A DNA stretch of 64,000 bases from Chitinimonas prasina. Its GTDB lineage: Bacteria; Pseudomonadota; Gammaproteobacteria; Burkholderiales; Chitinimonadaceae. The notes beneath the pieces are model-generated. The model had not been told where the DNA came from and ran no database searches. It saw nothing but the letters and a program-made list of their open reading frames with translations. Location of the stretch: the NCBI RefSeq assembly GCF_030160395.1, contig NZ_BSOG01000005.1:1-64000 (forward strand). The letters are read 5' to 3'. This document shows positions 54,630 through 63,402 of this stretch, piece by piece. Numbering within the stretch: the first letter of the stretch is position 1; each line of letters starts with the position of its first letter. The position numbers were made by a program, and so were the translations under genes.

Positions 54630-55661
54630 CAGCAGCCTGGTCGTGCGGGTCACCCGCTCGGCCACGCTGCCTTGCACCAGGCTGTAGGCAATGCCTCGTG
54701 CCGCCAGCTCAGCCTGGTACCAGGCATGCTGCATGGCCTGAAACGCCACGCCCTGGCGCGTGCCATCCTGCACAAAAGGGAAATCCGGTGCACACAGCAG
54801 GGTCAGGTCATAGGGCCGCTCGGCCAGTGCCTGCAGTTCAGGCTCGGCCCGGCCAAACAGGTGCTGGCAGTAGAACAGCGTGGTCAGCGGCGAGGTATCG
54901 CAGATCAGGTAGTGCCGCGCCGACTCAGCCGCCAGCCTCTCCCGCTGCACCTGCTCGCGGCCTATGTCCAGCAGATCGGGGTAGGCCAACTGGCCCTGCT
55001 GGCGCTCCCACAACTCGCGGCCGTACTCGGCCACGCTGACGGTATCCAGGGCGGCTGCCAGCGCCACCGCCAGCGTGCTCTTGCCGGTGGATTCCCCTCC
55101 CAGCAGGCAGATCCGTCGGGCAAAATCGGCATAGACACCAGGGGCCAGGTAGCCGCGCAGGCCATGGATGTCGGCACGCAGGCGGGTAGCCGATATCGGT
55201 ACGGTCAAGCGGGCCCTGTCCACCTGCACATGCTGCACCGGCCCCGCATCCACTGCGGCGAAATCCTGGCTCAGTACCGCGGCGAAGCCATCGCCGTAAT
55301 CCTCGCTGGTAAACACCGCGTCCACCGTGGTTTCCAGCACAGCCAGGCAAAGCTGGCCCACAAAATGCCGATGCGCGGCATCAGGTGCGGCATTATCCGG
55401 CAAGTCTGTCAGAGCACGGCCCTCGGCCTGCCAGGCTGCCACCCGGGCCGGTGTCACCACCAGCCTATGCGCCTGTGGAAACGCATCAGCCAGCCAGCGC
55501 TCGCGCAACTCGGCGCCGCAACCGGGCAGCTCAGGCAGGGAGTAGCTGATGAGGTAGACCTGCTGGCATTGCTCCAGTGCGGTCTTGATCAGGAACACAT
55601 GCCCCTGGTGCAGCGGCGAGAACTTGCCGACCACCAGGCCGGCCCGGAAACGCTTGTCCAT
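54609..55661 (-). CDS. nadR: NadR-like NMN adenylyltransferase/nicotinamide riboside kinase
   Basis: A 350-residue bifunctional enzyme for nicotinamide riboside salvage. Residues 1-165 are the adenylyltransferase (GKFSPLHQGH, with the HxGH motif at 18-21, and the ISATRLRADI end). Residues about 183-350 are the riboside kinase with P-loop GGESTGKST (188-196). There is no N-terminal DNA-binding domain, unlike E. coli NadR. The start ATG (55661) overlaps the pnuC stop (TGATG). With pnuC it should take up and phosphorylate nicotinamide riboside, then make NAD. Confidence 0.9.
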   Translation of the reverse strand: MDKRFRAGLVVGKFSPLHQGHVFLIKTALEQCQQVYLISYSLPELPGCGAELRERWLADAFPQAHRLVVTPARVAAWQAEGRALTDLPDNAAPDAAHRHFVGQLCLAVLETTVDAVFTSEDYGDGFAAVLSQDFAAVDAGPVQHVQVDRARLTVPISATRLRADIHGLRGYLAPGVYADFARRICLLGGESTGKSTLAVALAAALDTVSVAEYGRELWERQQGQLAYPDLLDIGREQVQRERLAAESARHYLICDTSPLTTLFYCQHLFGRAEPELQALAERPYDLTLLCAPDFPFVQDGTRQGVAFQAMQHAWYQAELAARGIAYSLVQGSVAERVTRTTRLLSDRFGK

Positions 55662-56266
55662 CAGGCACCTGCACCATGCACCAGCAAGGTAGCCGCCGGC
55701 TTGGACTGGGCGGCAAATTCCCGCCGCCAGCGGTACATGCCATACCAGGCATTGAACCAGCAGATCAGATACAAGCCACCGGTCAGGTACAGCTCGCGCG
55801 AGAAATACAGCGGCACCGACAGGGTGTTGACAATCAGCCAGGCGTACCAGCACTCCAGCCGCCGCGACATCAGCAGGAACTGCCCCAGCACACTGAAAGT
55901 CAGCACCAGCGAATCTACAAACGGCGCATAGGCATCGGTGTAGTAATGCAGTATGGCACCATAGCCCACCGCCACCACAATGGCCCCTACGACATACAGC
56001 ACCAGGCTTAGGCCCGGTGTGCGGCTGATGGGCAGCGTGGTGCCCGCCTTGCCGTGCAGCCATTGCCACCAGCCCACCAGGCTGGTGATGACAAAGAACA
56101 CCTGCAGGGTCACATCGGCATACAGCTTGGCCTGGAAGAACACCACGCCATACAGCACGCAGGCCACGATGCCGGTAGACCAGGTATGCGGGTTGTTGCG
56201 CGCAGCCAGCCAGATGGCCAGCGCCGTCGTCAGCGCCGCAGCAATCTCAAGATAGGAGGGCATCAT
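55661..56266 (-). CDS. pnuC: Nicotinamide riboside transporter PnuC
   Basis: A 201-residue inner-membrane protein with about seven hydrophobic helices and the PnuC signatures NNPHTWSTGIVACVLYGVVFFQAKLYAD and SLVGWWQWLHG. It facilitates diffusion of nicotinamide riboside, trapped by the kinase of the adjacent nadR. It overlaps both neighbours by a few nucleotides (ATGATG at the glycohydrolase, TGATG at nadR), so the order is a tightly coupled unit. Confidence 0.93.
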   Translation of the reverse strand: MMPSYLEIAAALTTALAIWLAARNNPHTWSTGIVACVLYGVVFFQAKLYADVTLQVFFVITSLVGWWQWLHGKAGTTLPISRTPGLSLVLYVVGAIVVAVGYGAILHYYTDAYAPFVDSLVLTFSVLGQFLLMSRRLECWYAWLIVNTLSVPLYFSRELYLTGGLYLICWFNAWYGMYRWRREFAAQSKPAATLLVHGAGA

Positions 56267-57219
56267 GGCTGGGCTCCCAAAGGGGCGGCCGGCTCACGCT
56301 CGGCCAGCAAACGGTCAGCCAGTTGTACGATATCGTCGTGCATCACCAACTTGGCCAGCCAGTTCGGCGGTATACCTGCCACACCGTAGTGGGCACCTGC
56401 CAGCTGACCGCAGATGGCCGCCGTGGTATCGGCATCATCGCCGAGATTGGCCGCCTTCAAGACCGCCGCTTCGTAGCTGTCGGTATGCCAGAAGCACCAC
56501 AACGCCGCCTCCAGCGATTCGACCACATAGCCGCTGCCGCGGATATCGCGCTCGCCCTTGCGCTGCCAGCCCCCTGCCGCCAGCGCAGCCACCATGGGCA
56601 CGCCAGTATGAAAGCCGTGCTCCAGCACGATCTGCTGCTTGCCTGCACCCATGAGCGCCAGATGCAGCTGGGTGGCAAACAGCCTGGTACAGGCAATGGC
56701 CTCTTCGGCGCCATGAGTGGTACGGGCGCTCTCACCTGCATAGTGCACCGTACGCGCCAGACTATTGCCATAGAACATCGGTATCGGTGCCAGCCGCATC
56801 AGCGAGCCATTGCCCGCAGTGTGCGGGTCGGTATCGCCAGCATAGGGGTCGCCCGTCTTGCGATAACGCTCCAACGCCCGCGCCACCGTCATGCCGATAT
56901 CAAAGCAGCTACCCGTGCTACTCATATAGCCATGGTCAGCCCAATTGGTATAGCGGTTCATCTGGTCGGCCGCATTGAAGCCCTGGCAGTACAGCAGGCT
57001 TTGCGCCAGGCAAAGCGCCATGGCGCAATCATCAGTCCAGGCACCAGCCGGCAGCTTGAACGGCCCGCCCCCGACCATGTCGGTAATCGGCGCAAAACTG
57101 CCGCGCACGCTGAATTCCTCGGTCGTACCCACCGCATCGCCACAGGCCAGGCCCAGCAGGCAGCCACGGTAACGCTCTTGTTCTGTCATCACACCACCTC
57201 GTTGGGGAGTCTTGTTCAT
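56263..57219 (-). CDS. ADP-ribosylglycohydrolase family protein
   Basis: A 318-residue member of the DraG/ARH family, which removes ADP-ribose from proteins or hydrolyses ADP-ribosyl compounds using a binuclear Mg site. Metal ligands are visible: WTDDCAM (near residue 62) and GDDADTTAA (near 272). The N-terminus MTEQERYRGCLLGLACGDAVG is classic. The start may be 57219 or the internal ATG at 57189, which has a better Shine-Dalgarno (GAGGTG). Placement in an NAD operon suggests recycling of ADP-ribose. Confidence 0.9.
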   Translation of the reverse strand: MNKTPQRGGVMTEQERYRGCLLGLACGDAVGTTEEFSVRGSFAPITDMVGGGPFKLPAGAWTDDCAMALCLAQSLLYCQGFNAADQMNRYTNWADHGYMSSTGSCFDIGMTVARALERYRKTGDPYAGDTDPHTAGNGSLMRLAPIPMFYGNSLARTVHYAGESARTTHGAEEAIACTRLFATQLHLALMGAGKQQIVLEHGFHTGVPMVAALAAGGWQRKGERDIRGSGYVVESLEAALWCFWHTDSYEAAVLKAANLGDDADTTAAICGQLAGAHYGVAGIPPNWLAKLVMHDDIVQLADRLLAEREPAAPLGAQP

Positions 57220-57228
57220 AACAGGCCC

Positions 57229-57888
57229 TCAAACCGTCTTGTCGAATATGGTCAACCGCCGGTCGGGTCGCAGCCGGTAAAGCTGCGCCGGCCTGTGCTT
57301 ACCCTGGCGGATGGCATCGGGCACCGCCTCCAGAAAATCCAGCTCAGGCAGCTTGCGCCTGAAGACGCTCTTGTCCAGCGCCACCCCCAGGATGTGCTCA
57401 TAGGTCTGCTGCAGCTCAGTCAGGGTAAACAGCTCGGGCAGCAGGTGGCAGGGCAAGGACGTATAGGTGGACTTATCCCGCAAGCGCTTGGCCGCATGGT
57501 CGACTATACGGTTATGGTCGAAAGGCAAGTCCGGCACCGCCGCCACCGGCCATAGCTCGAAACGCAGCTCAGCATCGGGCACCAGCAGACTCTCATGCAC
57601 CAATGCATAGTAGGCCACGCTCAACGACCAGCCTCGGGGATCGCGCACCCCGCCGCTGAAGGTATACAACTGCTCCAGATAGGGCGATACCAGCCCCGTC
57701 TTATTCAATAACACCCGCTCTGCCGATGCCAGGCTGTCGCGATCCTTGTCCGCATGGATATACCCCCCAGGCAGGGCCAGTTGCCCGGCATAGGGGTCGC
57801 GCTCGCGCCGCAGCAATACGATCTTGAGTTGTCCTTCGCTCAGCGTGAACAGCACCACATCCACACTGACAATAATGTTCTGCTCCAT
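57229..57888 (-). CDS. nrtR: NrtR-type Nudix transcriptional regulator of NAD metabolism
   Basis: A 219-residue regulator. Residues 1-140 are a Nudix fold that has lost the catalytic glutamates of the Nudix box (ADKDRDSLASAERVLLNKTG), as in NrtR, where it senses ADP-ribose; residues about 150-219 are the winged helix (TELQQTYEHILGVALDKSVFRRKL). The start MEQNIIVSV (57888) has GAGG upstream; an ATG at 57912 is also open. It is divergent from the nicotinamidase operon, with repeat operators in between. Confidence 0.88.
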   Translation of the reverse strand: MEQNIIVSVDVVLFTLSEGQLKIVLLRRERDPYAGQLALPGGYIHADKDRDSLASAERVLLNKTGLVSPYLEQLYTFSGGVRDPRGWSLSVAYYALVHESLLVPDAELRFELWPVAAVPDLPFDHNRIVDHAAKRLRDKSTYTSLPCHLLPELFTLTELQQTYEHILGVALDKSVFRRKLPELDFLEAVPDAIRQGKHRPAQLYRLRPDRRLTIFDKTV

Positions 57889-57903
57889 GGCCACCTCGTT
57901 TGT

Positions 57904-57928
57904 TATTTTCATATTACCACTAACAAAA
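57904..57928 (-). promoter_or_regulatory. Candidate NrtR operator, left copy
   Basis: On the minus strand this 25-bp element reads TTTTGTTAGTGGTAATATGA followed by AAATA. It matches the element at 58019-58043 on the plus strand at 22 of 25 positions. It lies 16 nt upstream of the nrtR start, where a repressor would block transcription or autoregulate. Confidence 0.7.
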
Positions 57929-58018
57929 CAGAGTGCAAGCCGACACCAACACGGCTGATGATTTGCATTATTTAGGACACATAGGCAGAAATCTTTGTAT
58001 GTCCAAGCTGCTTGGTAA

Positions 58019-58043
58019 TTTTGTTAGTTGCAATATGAGAATA
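58019..58043 (+). promoter_or_regulatory. Candidate NrtR operator, right copy
   Basis: On the plus strand this 25-bp element starts TTTTGTTAGTTGCAATATGA and is the inverted partner of the element at 57904-57928, about 90 bp away. It lies about 50 nt before the start of the nicotinamidase-fusion operon. The pair suggests cooperative binding on both promoters. Confidence 0.7.
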
Positions 58044-58093
58044 TGTTTGCCAGAATAGTCTCAACCCAACCGCCAACAGCGAAGGATGGCAGC

Positions 58094-59263
58094 ATGAATA
58101 CCCTGGGCAAGACACAACTCCTGATCATTGATCCGCAGAACGACTTCTGCGATATCCCCGGCGCCGCCCTGCCGGTGCCGGGCGCCCAGGCCGACATGCA
58201 AAGGCTGGCCGGCCTGGTCGCCCGCATCGGCCAGCAGCTCGATGCCATCCATGTCACCCTGGATACCCACAACCCGCTGGATATCGCCCACCCCGGCTGG
58301 TGGCAGGATGCAGCGGGCGCATCGCCTGCTCCATTTACCGTCATCAGTGTCGACGATGTGCGCCAGGGCCGCTGGCAGGCACGCGATGCCAGCCAGGCCG
58401 CACGCAGCCTGGCCTATGTCCAGACATTGGCCGAACGCGGCCGCTATCAGCTCATCATCTGGCCCGAGCATTGCCTGCTGGGTAGCTGGGGCCACAATGT
58501 GGAAGCCACCCTGTTCGCGGCCCTGTTGCAGTGGGGACGCACGCAGCTGCGCACCGTGAACTACGTGACCAAGGGCATCAACCCGACCACCGAGCACTAC
58601 TCCGCCATCCAGGCCGAAGTGCCCGACGACGCCGACCCAGACACCCTGGTCAACCAGGCGCTGCTGGCCCGGCTACGCCAGGCCGACACCATCCTGATCG
58701 CCGGCGAGGCACTCTCGCACTGCGTCGCCAGCACGGTCCGCGACCTGGCCGAGCAACTAGGCCCCGGCCATATCGGCAAGCTGATGCTGCTGACCGACTG
58801 TGCCAGCCCGGTAAGTGGGTTTGAGTCCTTGGGTAGGCACTTTGTCGAGGAAATGAGCGCCATGGGCATGCGAACCATGACGGTTGACAGACTACCCAGC
58901 CAGATGGGGCTGGAATCCGCCGACGCCACCGTCGTGCTGTATCGCCCCACTGGCCCGCAAGAGCTTGCCCTGGTGCGTGCCAGTGGCAACACGCGCTGGC
59001 CCGCCCGCTTACCCGAGCAGCCCATCTTCTATCCCGTTACCAATGCGGAGTACGCATCCGAGATTGCAGCAGACTGGAACGTCAAAGCTTCTGGCAGCGG
59101 CTATGTCACGCGATTCGTCGTGCGCAAGACATTCATGGATCGCTATCCAGTTCAATGCGTCGGCGCGGCACACCACACCGAATGGTGGGTGCCTGCTGAA
59201 GAGCTGGAAGCACTGAACGACAACATCGTCGGCAGCATCGAAGTCATCGCCGAGTTCAACTAG
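58094..59263 (+). CDS. Nicotinamidase fused to an ADP-ribosylation/crystallin-J1-like domain
   Basis: A 389-residue protein. Residues 1-280 are a cysteine hydrolase of the nicotinamidase group: LLIIDPQNDFCD (Asp13), the metal triad TLDTH...IAH (Asp57, His59, His66), Lys160 and the nucleophile ALSHC (Cys210). It should turn nicotinamide into nicotinate for pncB. Residues 283-389 form a separate domain (LPEQPIFYPVTN; WNVKASGSGYVTRFVV; EWWVPAEELEALNDNIVG) that I recall as a small stand-alone protein annotated ADP-ribosylation/crystallin J1. AAGGA lies 8 nt before the ATG. It is the first gene of the plus-strand NAD operon. Confidence 0.87.
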   Translation: MNTLGKTQLLIIDPQNDFCDIPGAALPVPGAQADMQRLAGLVARIGQQLDAIHVTLDTHNPLDIAHPGWWQDAAGASPAPFTVISVDDVRQGRWQARDASQAARSLAYVQTLAERGRYQLIIWPEHCLLGSWGHNVEATLFAALLQWGRTQLRTVNYVTKGINPTTEHYSAIQAEVPDDADPDTLVNQALLARLRQADTILIAGEALSHCVASTVRDLAEQLGPGHIGKLMLLTDCASPVSGFESLGRHFVEEMSAMGMRTMTVDRLPSQMGLESADATVVLYRPTGPQELALVRASGNTRWPARLPEQPIFYPVTNAEYASEIAADWNVKASGSGYVTRFVVRKTFMDRYPVQCVGAAHHTEWWVPAEELEALNDNIVGSIEVIAEFN

Positions 59264-59314
59264 ATACGCAAGCACGCCCACCTACTCGCTTGAATCCGGT
59301 ACGAATATCAGACC

Positions 59315-59908
59315 ATGACTATCACATCTTACGGTAAGGGCGTCTTCACCATCGCCAACTATCTCAGTCCCAGCGAATGCGCGCATTACATCGCCATGGG
59401 CGAACACATGGGTTACGAGGAATCCGAGGTCAGCCTTCATACCGGCTCGCGCCTCATGAAAGAGATACGCAACAACCAGCGTGTCATCTTCGACGACCCC
59501 GCCATGGCCGCCCATCTGTTCGAGCGCGCCCGCACCACGCTACCGGCCGAGATACTGGGTTGGCGACTGCAGGGCTTTAATGAGCGCATGCGTTTCTATC
59601 GCTATGGCCCGTCGGAGTATTTCAGATGGCACAAGGATGGTAGCTACCGGCGCGATGTAGAGGAGGAAAGCATGCTGACCTTCATGATCTACCTGAACGA
59701 CGACTTTGACGGTGGCAACACCGAATTCAAGGCGCTGACCATTGCACCCCAACAAGGCATGGCACTGGTTTTTCCACATCGCATAGTGCATCAAGGCAAC
59801 GAAACAAGCGCTGGTACCAAGTATGTCCTGCGCACCGATGTGATGTACCGCCTGCGCGACGGCTGGGCACTGGGAGAGGCTGGTAACACGGCACCGTCGC
59901 AGGCTTGA
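59315..59908 (+). CDS. 2-oxoglutarate/Fe(II)-dependent oxygenase
   Basis: A 197-residue prolyl-4-hydroxylase-like oxygenase. The Fe(II) facial triad is H106-x-D108 and H159 (WHKDGSYRR; RIVHQG), with a 2-oxoglutarate-binding basic residue about ten residues on (Lys169 or Arg173). It lacks a signal peptide. Position inside the NAD operon, 51 nt after the nicotinamidase gene and 50 nt before pncB, is unusual and suggests hydroxylation of an operon-related substrate; the substrate is unknown. Confidence 0.82.
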   Translation: MTITSYGKGVFTIANYLSPSECAHYIAMGEHMGYEESEVSLHTGSRLMKEIRNNQRVIFDDPAMAAHLFERARTTLPAEILGWRLQGFNERMRFYRYGPSEYFRWHKDGSYRRDVEEESMLTFMIYLNDDFDGGNTEFKALTIAPQQGMALVFPHRIVHQGNETSAGTKYVLRTDVMYRLRDGWALGEAGNTAPSQA

Positions 59909-59958
59909 CCCTATAACTATCGAGCGGGACATCCCAACCACCCCGCAAGGACACCACC

Positions 59959-61173
59959 ATGGCCCGTATGCCAACCGAGCCCGTCATCCAGAGTCTGCTG
60001 GATACCGATCTCTACAAGTTCACCATGATGCAGGAGATACTGCATCACCAGCCTGAGACCCAGGCCGAGTACGCTTTCAAGTGCCGCAACCTGCCCACCC
60101 TGCCGCTGGCGGGCCTGCTGGACGAAGTCAACGCCCAGCTGGACCACCTGTGCAGCCTGCGCTTCAGCGAAGACGAGCTGGCGTATCTGGCCGGCCTTCG
60201 CTTCATCAAGTCGGACTTTGTCGATTTCCTGCGCCTGTTTCAGCTGCAGCGCCGGTTCATCGAGGTCAGCGTTCCGGCTGCACAGCCGCACGAGCTGGCC
60301 ATACGGGTCAAAGGCCCCATGCTGCATTGCATGCTGTATGAGATCTACGTCCTGGCTATCGTCAACGAAGTGTATTTCCGCCAGTTCCCATGGGAGCCCG
60401 CCTGGGCCGAGGGCGAGCAAAGGCTGGCGGCCAAGCTGGCCCAGCTGCGCGCGTTTGCCGGCGAACCGGCACGGCGCACCCCCTTTGTGTTTTTCGATTT
60501 CGGCACCCGTCGCCGCTACTCGCGTGAGTGGCATGAGCGGGTGGTCGCCACCCTGGCCCGCGAAGGTGAGCCCTTTATGCGCGGAACCAGCAATGTATTG
60601 CTGGCCAAGCGCTACGGTCTTACCCCCATAGGCACCATGGCGCACGAGTACCTGCAGGCCTTCCAGTCTTTTGGCTCGCGCCTGCGCGATTTCCAAAAGA
60701 ACGCGCTGGAACACTGGGTGCGGGAATACCGTGGCGACCTGGGCATCGCCCTGACCGATGTGGTGGGCATGGATGCCTTCCTGCGCGATTTCGACCTGTA
60801 TTTCTGCAAGCTGTTCGACGGCCTGCGCCACGATTCGGGCGACCCATTCGAGTGGGGTGAGAAAGCCTTGGCCCATTACAGCGAAATGCGCATCGACCCC
60901 AGCAGCAAGATGCTGGTATTCAGCGACGGGCTCAACCTGGAGAAATCCTTCGCCCTGTACCGCCGCTTTGCCGACCGCGCCCGCACCGGCTTTGGCATAG
61001 GTACCGATCTATCCAACGACTGTGGCCAGGTACCGCTGCAGATTGTGATGAAGCTGGTGCAATGCAACGGCCAGCCCGTCGCCAAGGTCAGCGACAGCCT
61101 AGGCAAGGGCATGTGCGAGGACCTGAACTTCCTCAACTATCTGCGCGATGTCTTTCAGATCACCAAGGAGTAG
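59959..61173 (+). CDS. pncB: Nicotinate phosphoribosyltransferase
   Basis: A 404-residue enzyme joining nicotinate to PRPP to give nicotinate mononucleotide with ATP help. Family segments: [14 protein letters not shown] (12-25), [15 protein letters not shown] (179-193), [22 protein letters not shown] with the phosphorylated histidine (His229), and [24 protein letters not shown] lies 7 nt before the ATG. It takes the nicotinate made by the upstream nicotinamidase and feeds nadM/nadE downstream. Confidence 0.95.
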   Translation: MARMPTEPVIQSLLDTDLYKFTMMQEILHHQPETQAEYAFKCRNLPTLPLAGLLDEVNAQLDHLCSLRFSEDELAYLAGLRFIKSDFVDFLRLFQLQRRFIEVSVPAAQPHELAIRVKGPMLHCMLYEIYVLAIVNEVYFRQFPWEPAWAEGEQRLAAKLAQLRAFAGEPARRTPFVFFDFGTRRRYSREWHERVVATLAREGEPFMRGTSNVLLAKRYGLTPIGTMAHEYLQAFQSFGSRLRDFQKNALEHWVREYRGDLGIALTDVVGMDAFLRDFDLYFCKLFDGLRHDSGDPFEWGEKALAHYSEMRIDPSSKMLVFSDGLNLEKSFALYRRFADRARTGFGIGTDLSNDCGQVPLQIVMKLVQCNGQPVAKVSDSLGKGMCEDLNFLNYLRDVFQITKE

Positions 61174-61177
61174 ACCC

Positions 61178-62860
61178 ATGCGTATCCAGATCGCCATGGC
61201 CCAGCTCGATTACAAGCTGTGCGACTTCGACGGCAACCTGGCCCGCATGCGCGCCGCCATTGCCCAGGCCCAGGGGGCTGACCTGATCGTTTTTTCCGAG
61301 CTATGCCTGTCGGGCTACTACCCGCAGGACATGGTGGAAGAACCGGACTTCCTGGCCCGCCAACAGCAGGCCCTGGACGCCATGCTGGCCGAATCGCGCC
61401 ACACCAGCGCTACCCTGGTCATTGGCGCCGCCACCGCCAACACCGGTGTGGGCAAGCCGCTGCACAACAGCCTGCTGGTACTGCAACAAGGCCAGATCGT
61501 GCTGCAATATCACAAGCAACTGCTGCCTACCTACAATATCTTCGACGAACGTCGGCATTTTGAGCCAGGCCCGAACAGGGCCGCCATCCTCACCGTGGCA
61601 GGCCAGCGGCTGGGCTTTGTCATCTGCGAGGATGCCTGGAACCAGCAAGGCACCGACTACGCCATCGACCCGGTGCAGACCCTGGCGCAGACCGGGGTAG
61701 ACCTGATCGTCAGCATCAATGCCAGCCCCAGCAATGTGGGCAAGCCCGAGCAGCGGCACGCCCTGTTTGCCGGCGTGGCACAGCACTGGAAGCTGCCCCT
61801 GGTCTACATCAACCAGGTGGGTGGCAACGACCAGATTGTTTTCGATGGCGGCTCATTTGCCGTCCACCCCCGCCATGGCGTGGTACACCAGTTGCCGCTG
61901 TTCGAAGAAGCCGTGCAGACCCTGGGATTTGATGGCGACTTCCACCACGATGGCCGCATGCTGGACCAAGCCGTCAGCGCAGCCATGGCCGACAGCGAGT
62001 TCTACTATCGGCAGATCGTCCTGGGCCTGCAGGACTACGCCCGCAAGATAGGTTTCAAGCAGGTGGTCATCGGCAGCTCCGGCGGCATAGACAGCGCCCT
62101 CACCCTGGCACTGGCTGCCGACGCCCTGGGGCCGGACAACGTCACCGCTATCACCATGCCCTCGCAATATTCCAGCAGCGGTAGTGTCAGCGACTCGGCC
62201 CAGCTGTGCCAGAACCTGGGGGTCAAGCTGCTCACCCATCCGATAGCCGAGCTGGTAGGCGGCTATCGTGGCCAGTTCGAGGCGGCCTTCGGCCCTGCCC
62301 CATCGCGCCTGACAGTTGAGAACCTGCAAGCGCGCATACGCGGCACCATCCTGATGGAGTACTCCAACCATTTCGGCCACCTGCTGCTGACCACCGGCAA
62401 CAAGTCCGAGATATCGGTGGGCTACTGCACCCTGTATGGCGATACCAATGGCGGCCTCAACATCATAGGCGACCTCTACAAGACCGAGGTATTCGCCCTG
62501 GCGCGCCACTACAACACCCGCCATGGCCGCGAATTGATCCCGCAGGCCATCATCGACAAGGAGCCCTCTGCCGAGTTGTCCGAAGGCCAGAAGGACAGCG
62601 ACTCGCTGCCCCCTTACCCGGTGCTGGACGAGATCCTCAAGCTACATATCGAAGGCCATCGCCTGCGTCCTGAGGAATACACCTCCGCCCGCAACTTTGT
62701 GGCCGGCATGCAGGCTCTGGGCGGTGGCGACACCATAGCCAGGGTGCTGGGGCTGATCGCCAAATCCGAATTCAAGCGCCGCCAGGCTCCACCCATCATC
62801 CGGGTGCGCAACCGTGCCTTTGGCAATGGGCGGCAGATGCCTATTGCGGCGCAGTATTGA
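61178..62860 (+). CDS. nadE: Glutamine-dependent NAD+ synthetase
   Basis: A 560-residue enzyme with two domains. The N-terminal nitrilase-like glutaminase has the Glu41-Lys113-Cys150 triad (FSELCLSGYYPQ, YHKQLLP, FVICEDAW). The C-terminal synthetase has the P-loop SGGIDS (301-306) and LLTTGNKSEISVGYCTLYGDTNGGLN. It amidates nicotinate adenine dinucleotide with glutamine, the last step of NAD synthesis. The start MRIQIAMAQLDYK (61178) has AAGGAG upstream; it follows pncB by 4 nt. Confidence 0.95.
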   Translation: MRIQIAMAQLDYKLCDFDGNLARMRAAIAQAQGADLIVFSELCLSGYYPQDMVEEPDFLARQQQALDAMLAESRHTSATLVIGAATANTGVGKPLHNSLLVLQQGQIVLQYHKQLLPTYNIFDERRHFEPGPNRAAILTVAGQRLGFVICEDAWNQQGTDYAIDPVQTLAQTGVDLIVSINASPSNVGKPEQRHALFAGVAQHWKLPLVYINQVGGNDQIVFDGGSFAVHPRHGVVHQLPLFEEAVQTLGFDGDFHHDGRMLDQAVSAAMADSEFYYRQIVLGLQDYARKIGFKQVVIGSSGGIDSALTLALAADALGPDNVTAITMPSQYSSSGSVSDSAQLCQNLGVKLLTHPIAELVGGYRGQFEAAFGPAPSRLTVENLQARIRGTILMEYSNHFGHLLLTTGNKSEISVGYCTLYGDTNGGLNIIGDLYKTEVFALARHYNTRHGRELIPQAIIDKEPSAELSEGQKDSDSLPPYPVLDEILKLHIEGHRLRPEEYTSARNFVAGMQALGGGDTIARVLGLIAKSEFKRRQAPPIIRVRNRAFGNGRQMPIAAQY

Positions 62861-62881
62861 CCATCTCAAGCTGGCAAATCC

Positions 62882-63394
62882 ATGAGCCACCACCCCATCG
62901 CCATACACGCAGATATCACCAAGCTACCCTTGGATGCCATCGTCAATGCCGCGAATTCGTCGCTGCTGGGCGGCGGGGGCGTAGACGGCGCCATACACCG
63001 GGCTGCCGGGCCGGAGTTGGTACATGCCTGCCGCTTGCTCGGCGGATGCAAGACAGGCGATGCAAAGGTCACCGAGGGTTTTCGGTTGCCCGCACGCCAT
63101 ATCATCCACACGGTAGGGCCGGTATGGCGTGGAGGAGCGCATGGCGAAGCCGAACTACTGGCGAGTTGCTATTGGAAGTCGCTGGATTTGGCTACCCGGC
63201 ATGGCTGCACCAGCATTGCCTTCCCCTGTATCAGCACCGGTATCTATGGGTACCCCCCGGCGCTCGCGGCCGATATAGCCGTCCGAACGGTGATGGCACA
63301 CCCTGCCTTGAAAGAAGAACTGCAGGTCACCTTCTGCTGCTACTCAGCCAGTGATCTCGCCCTCTATCAATCGCTGCTAGCACCGGCGCAATAG
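62882..63394 (+). CDS. Macrodomain protein (ADP-ribose/O-acetyl-ADP-ribose deacetylase type)
   Basis: A 170-residue macrodomain. The ADP-ribose site is complete and YmdB-like: [23 protein letters not shown] with Asn25, Asp35 and His39, and [15 protein letters not shown] for the phosphate loop. Such proteins hydrolyse O-acetyl-ADP-ribose or remove ADP-ribose from carboxylates and nucleic-acid ends. It follows nadE by 21 nt within the NAD operon, matching the ADP-ribosylglycohydrolase on the other arm. Confidence 0.93.
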   Translation: MSHHPIAIHADITKLPLDAIVNAANSSLLGGGGVDGAIHRAAGPELVHACRLLGGCKTGDAKVTEGFRLPARHIIHTVGPVWRGGAHGEAELLASCYWKSLDLATRHGCTSIAFPCISTGIYGYPPALAADIAVRTVMAHPALKEELQVTFCCYSASDLALYQSLLAPAQ

Positions 63395-63402
63395 GTAACC
63401 TC

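Noticed and set aside
54609-56069. Extended 486-codon version of the nadR gene
   Set aside because: The prefix is pnuC read in another frame; the internal ATG at 55661 gives the family N-terminus.
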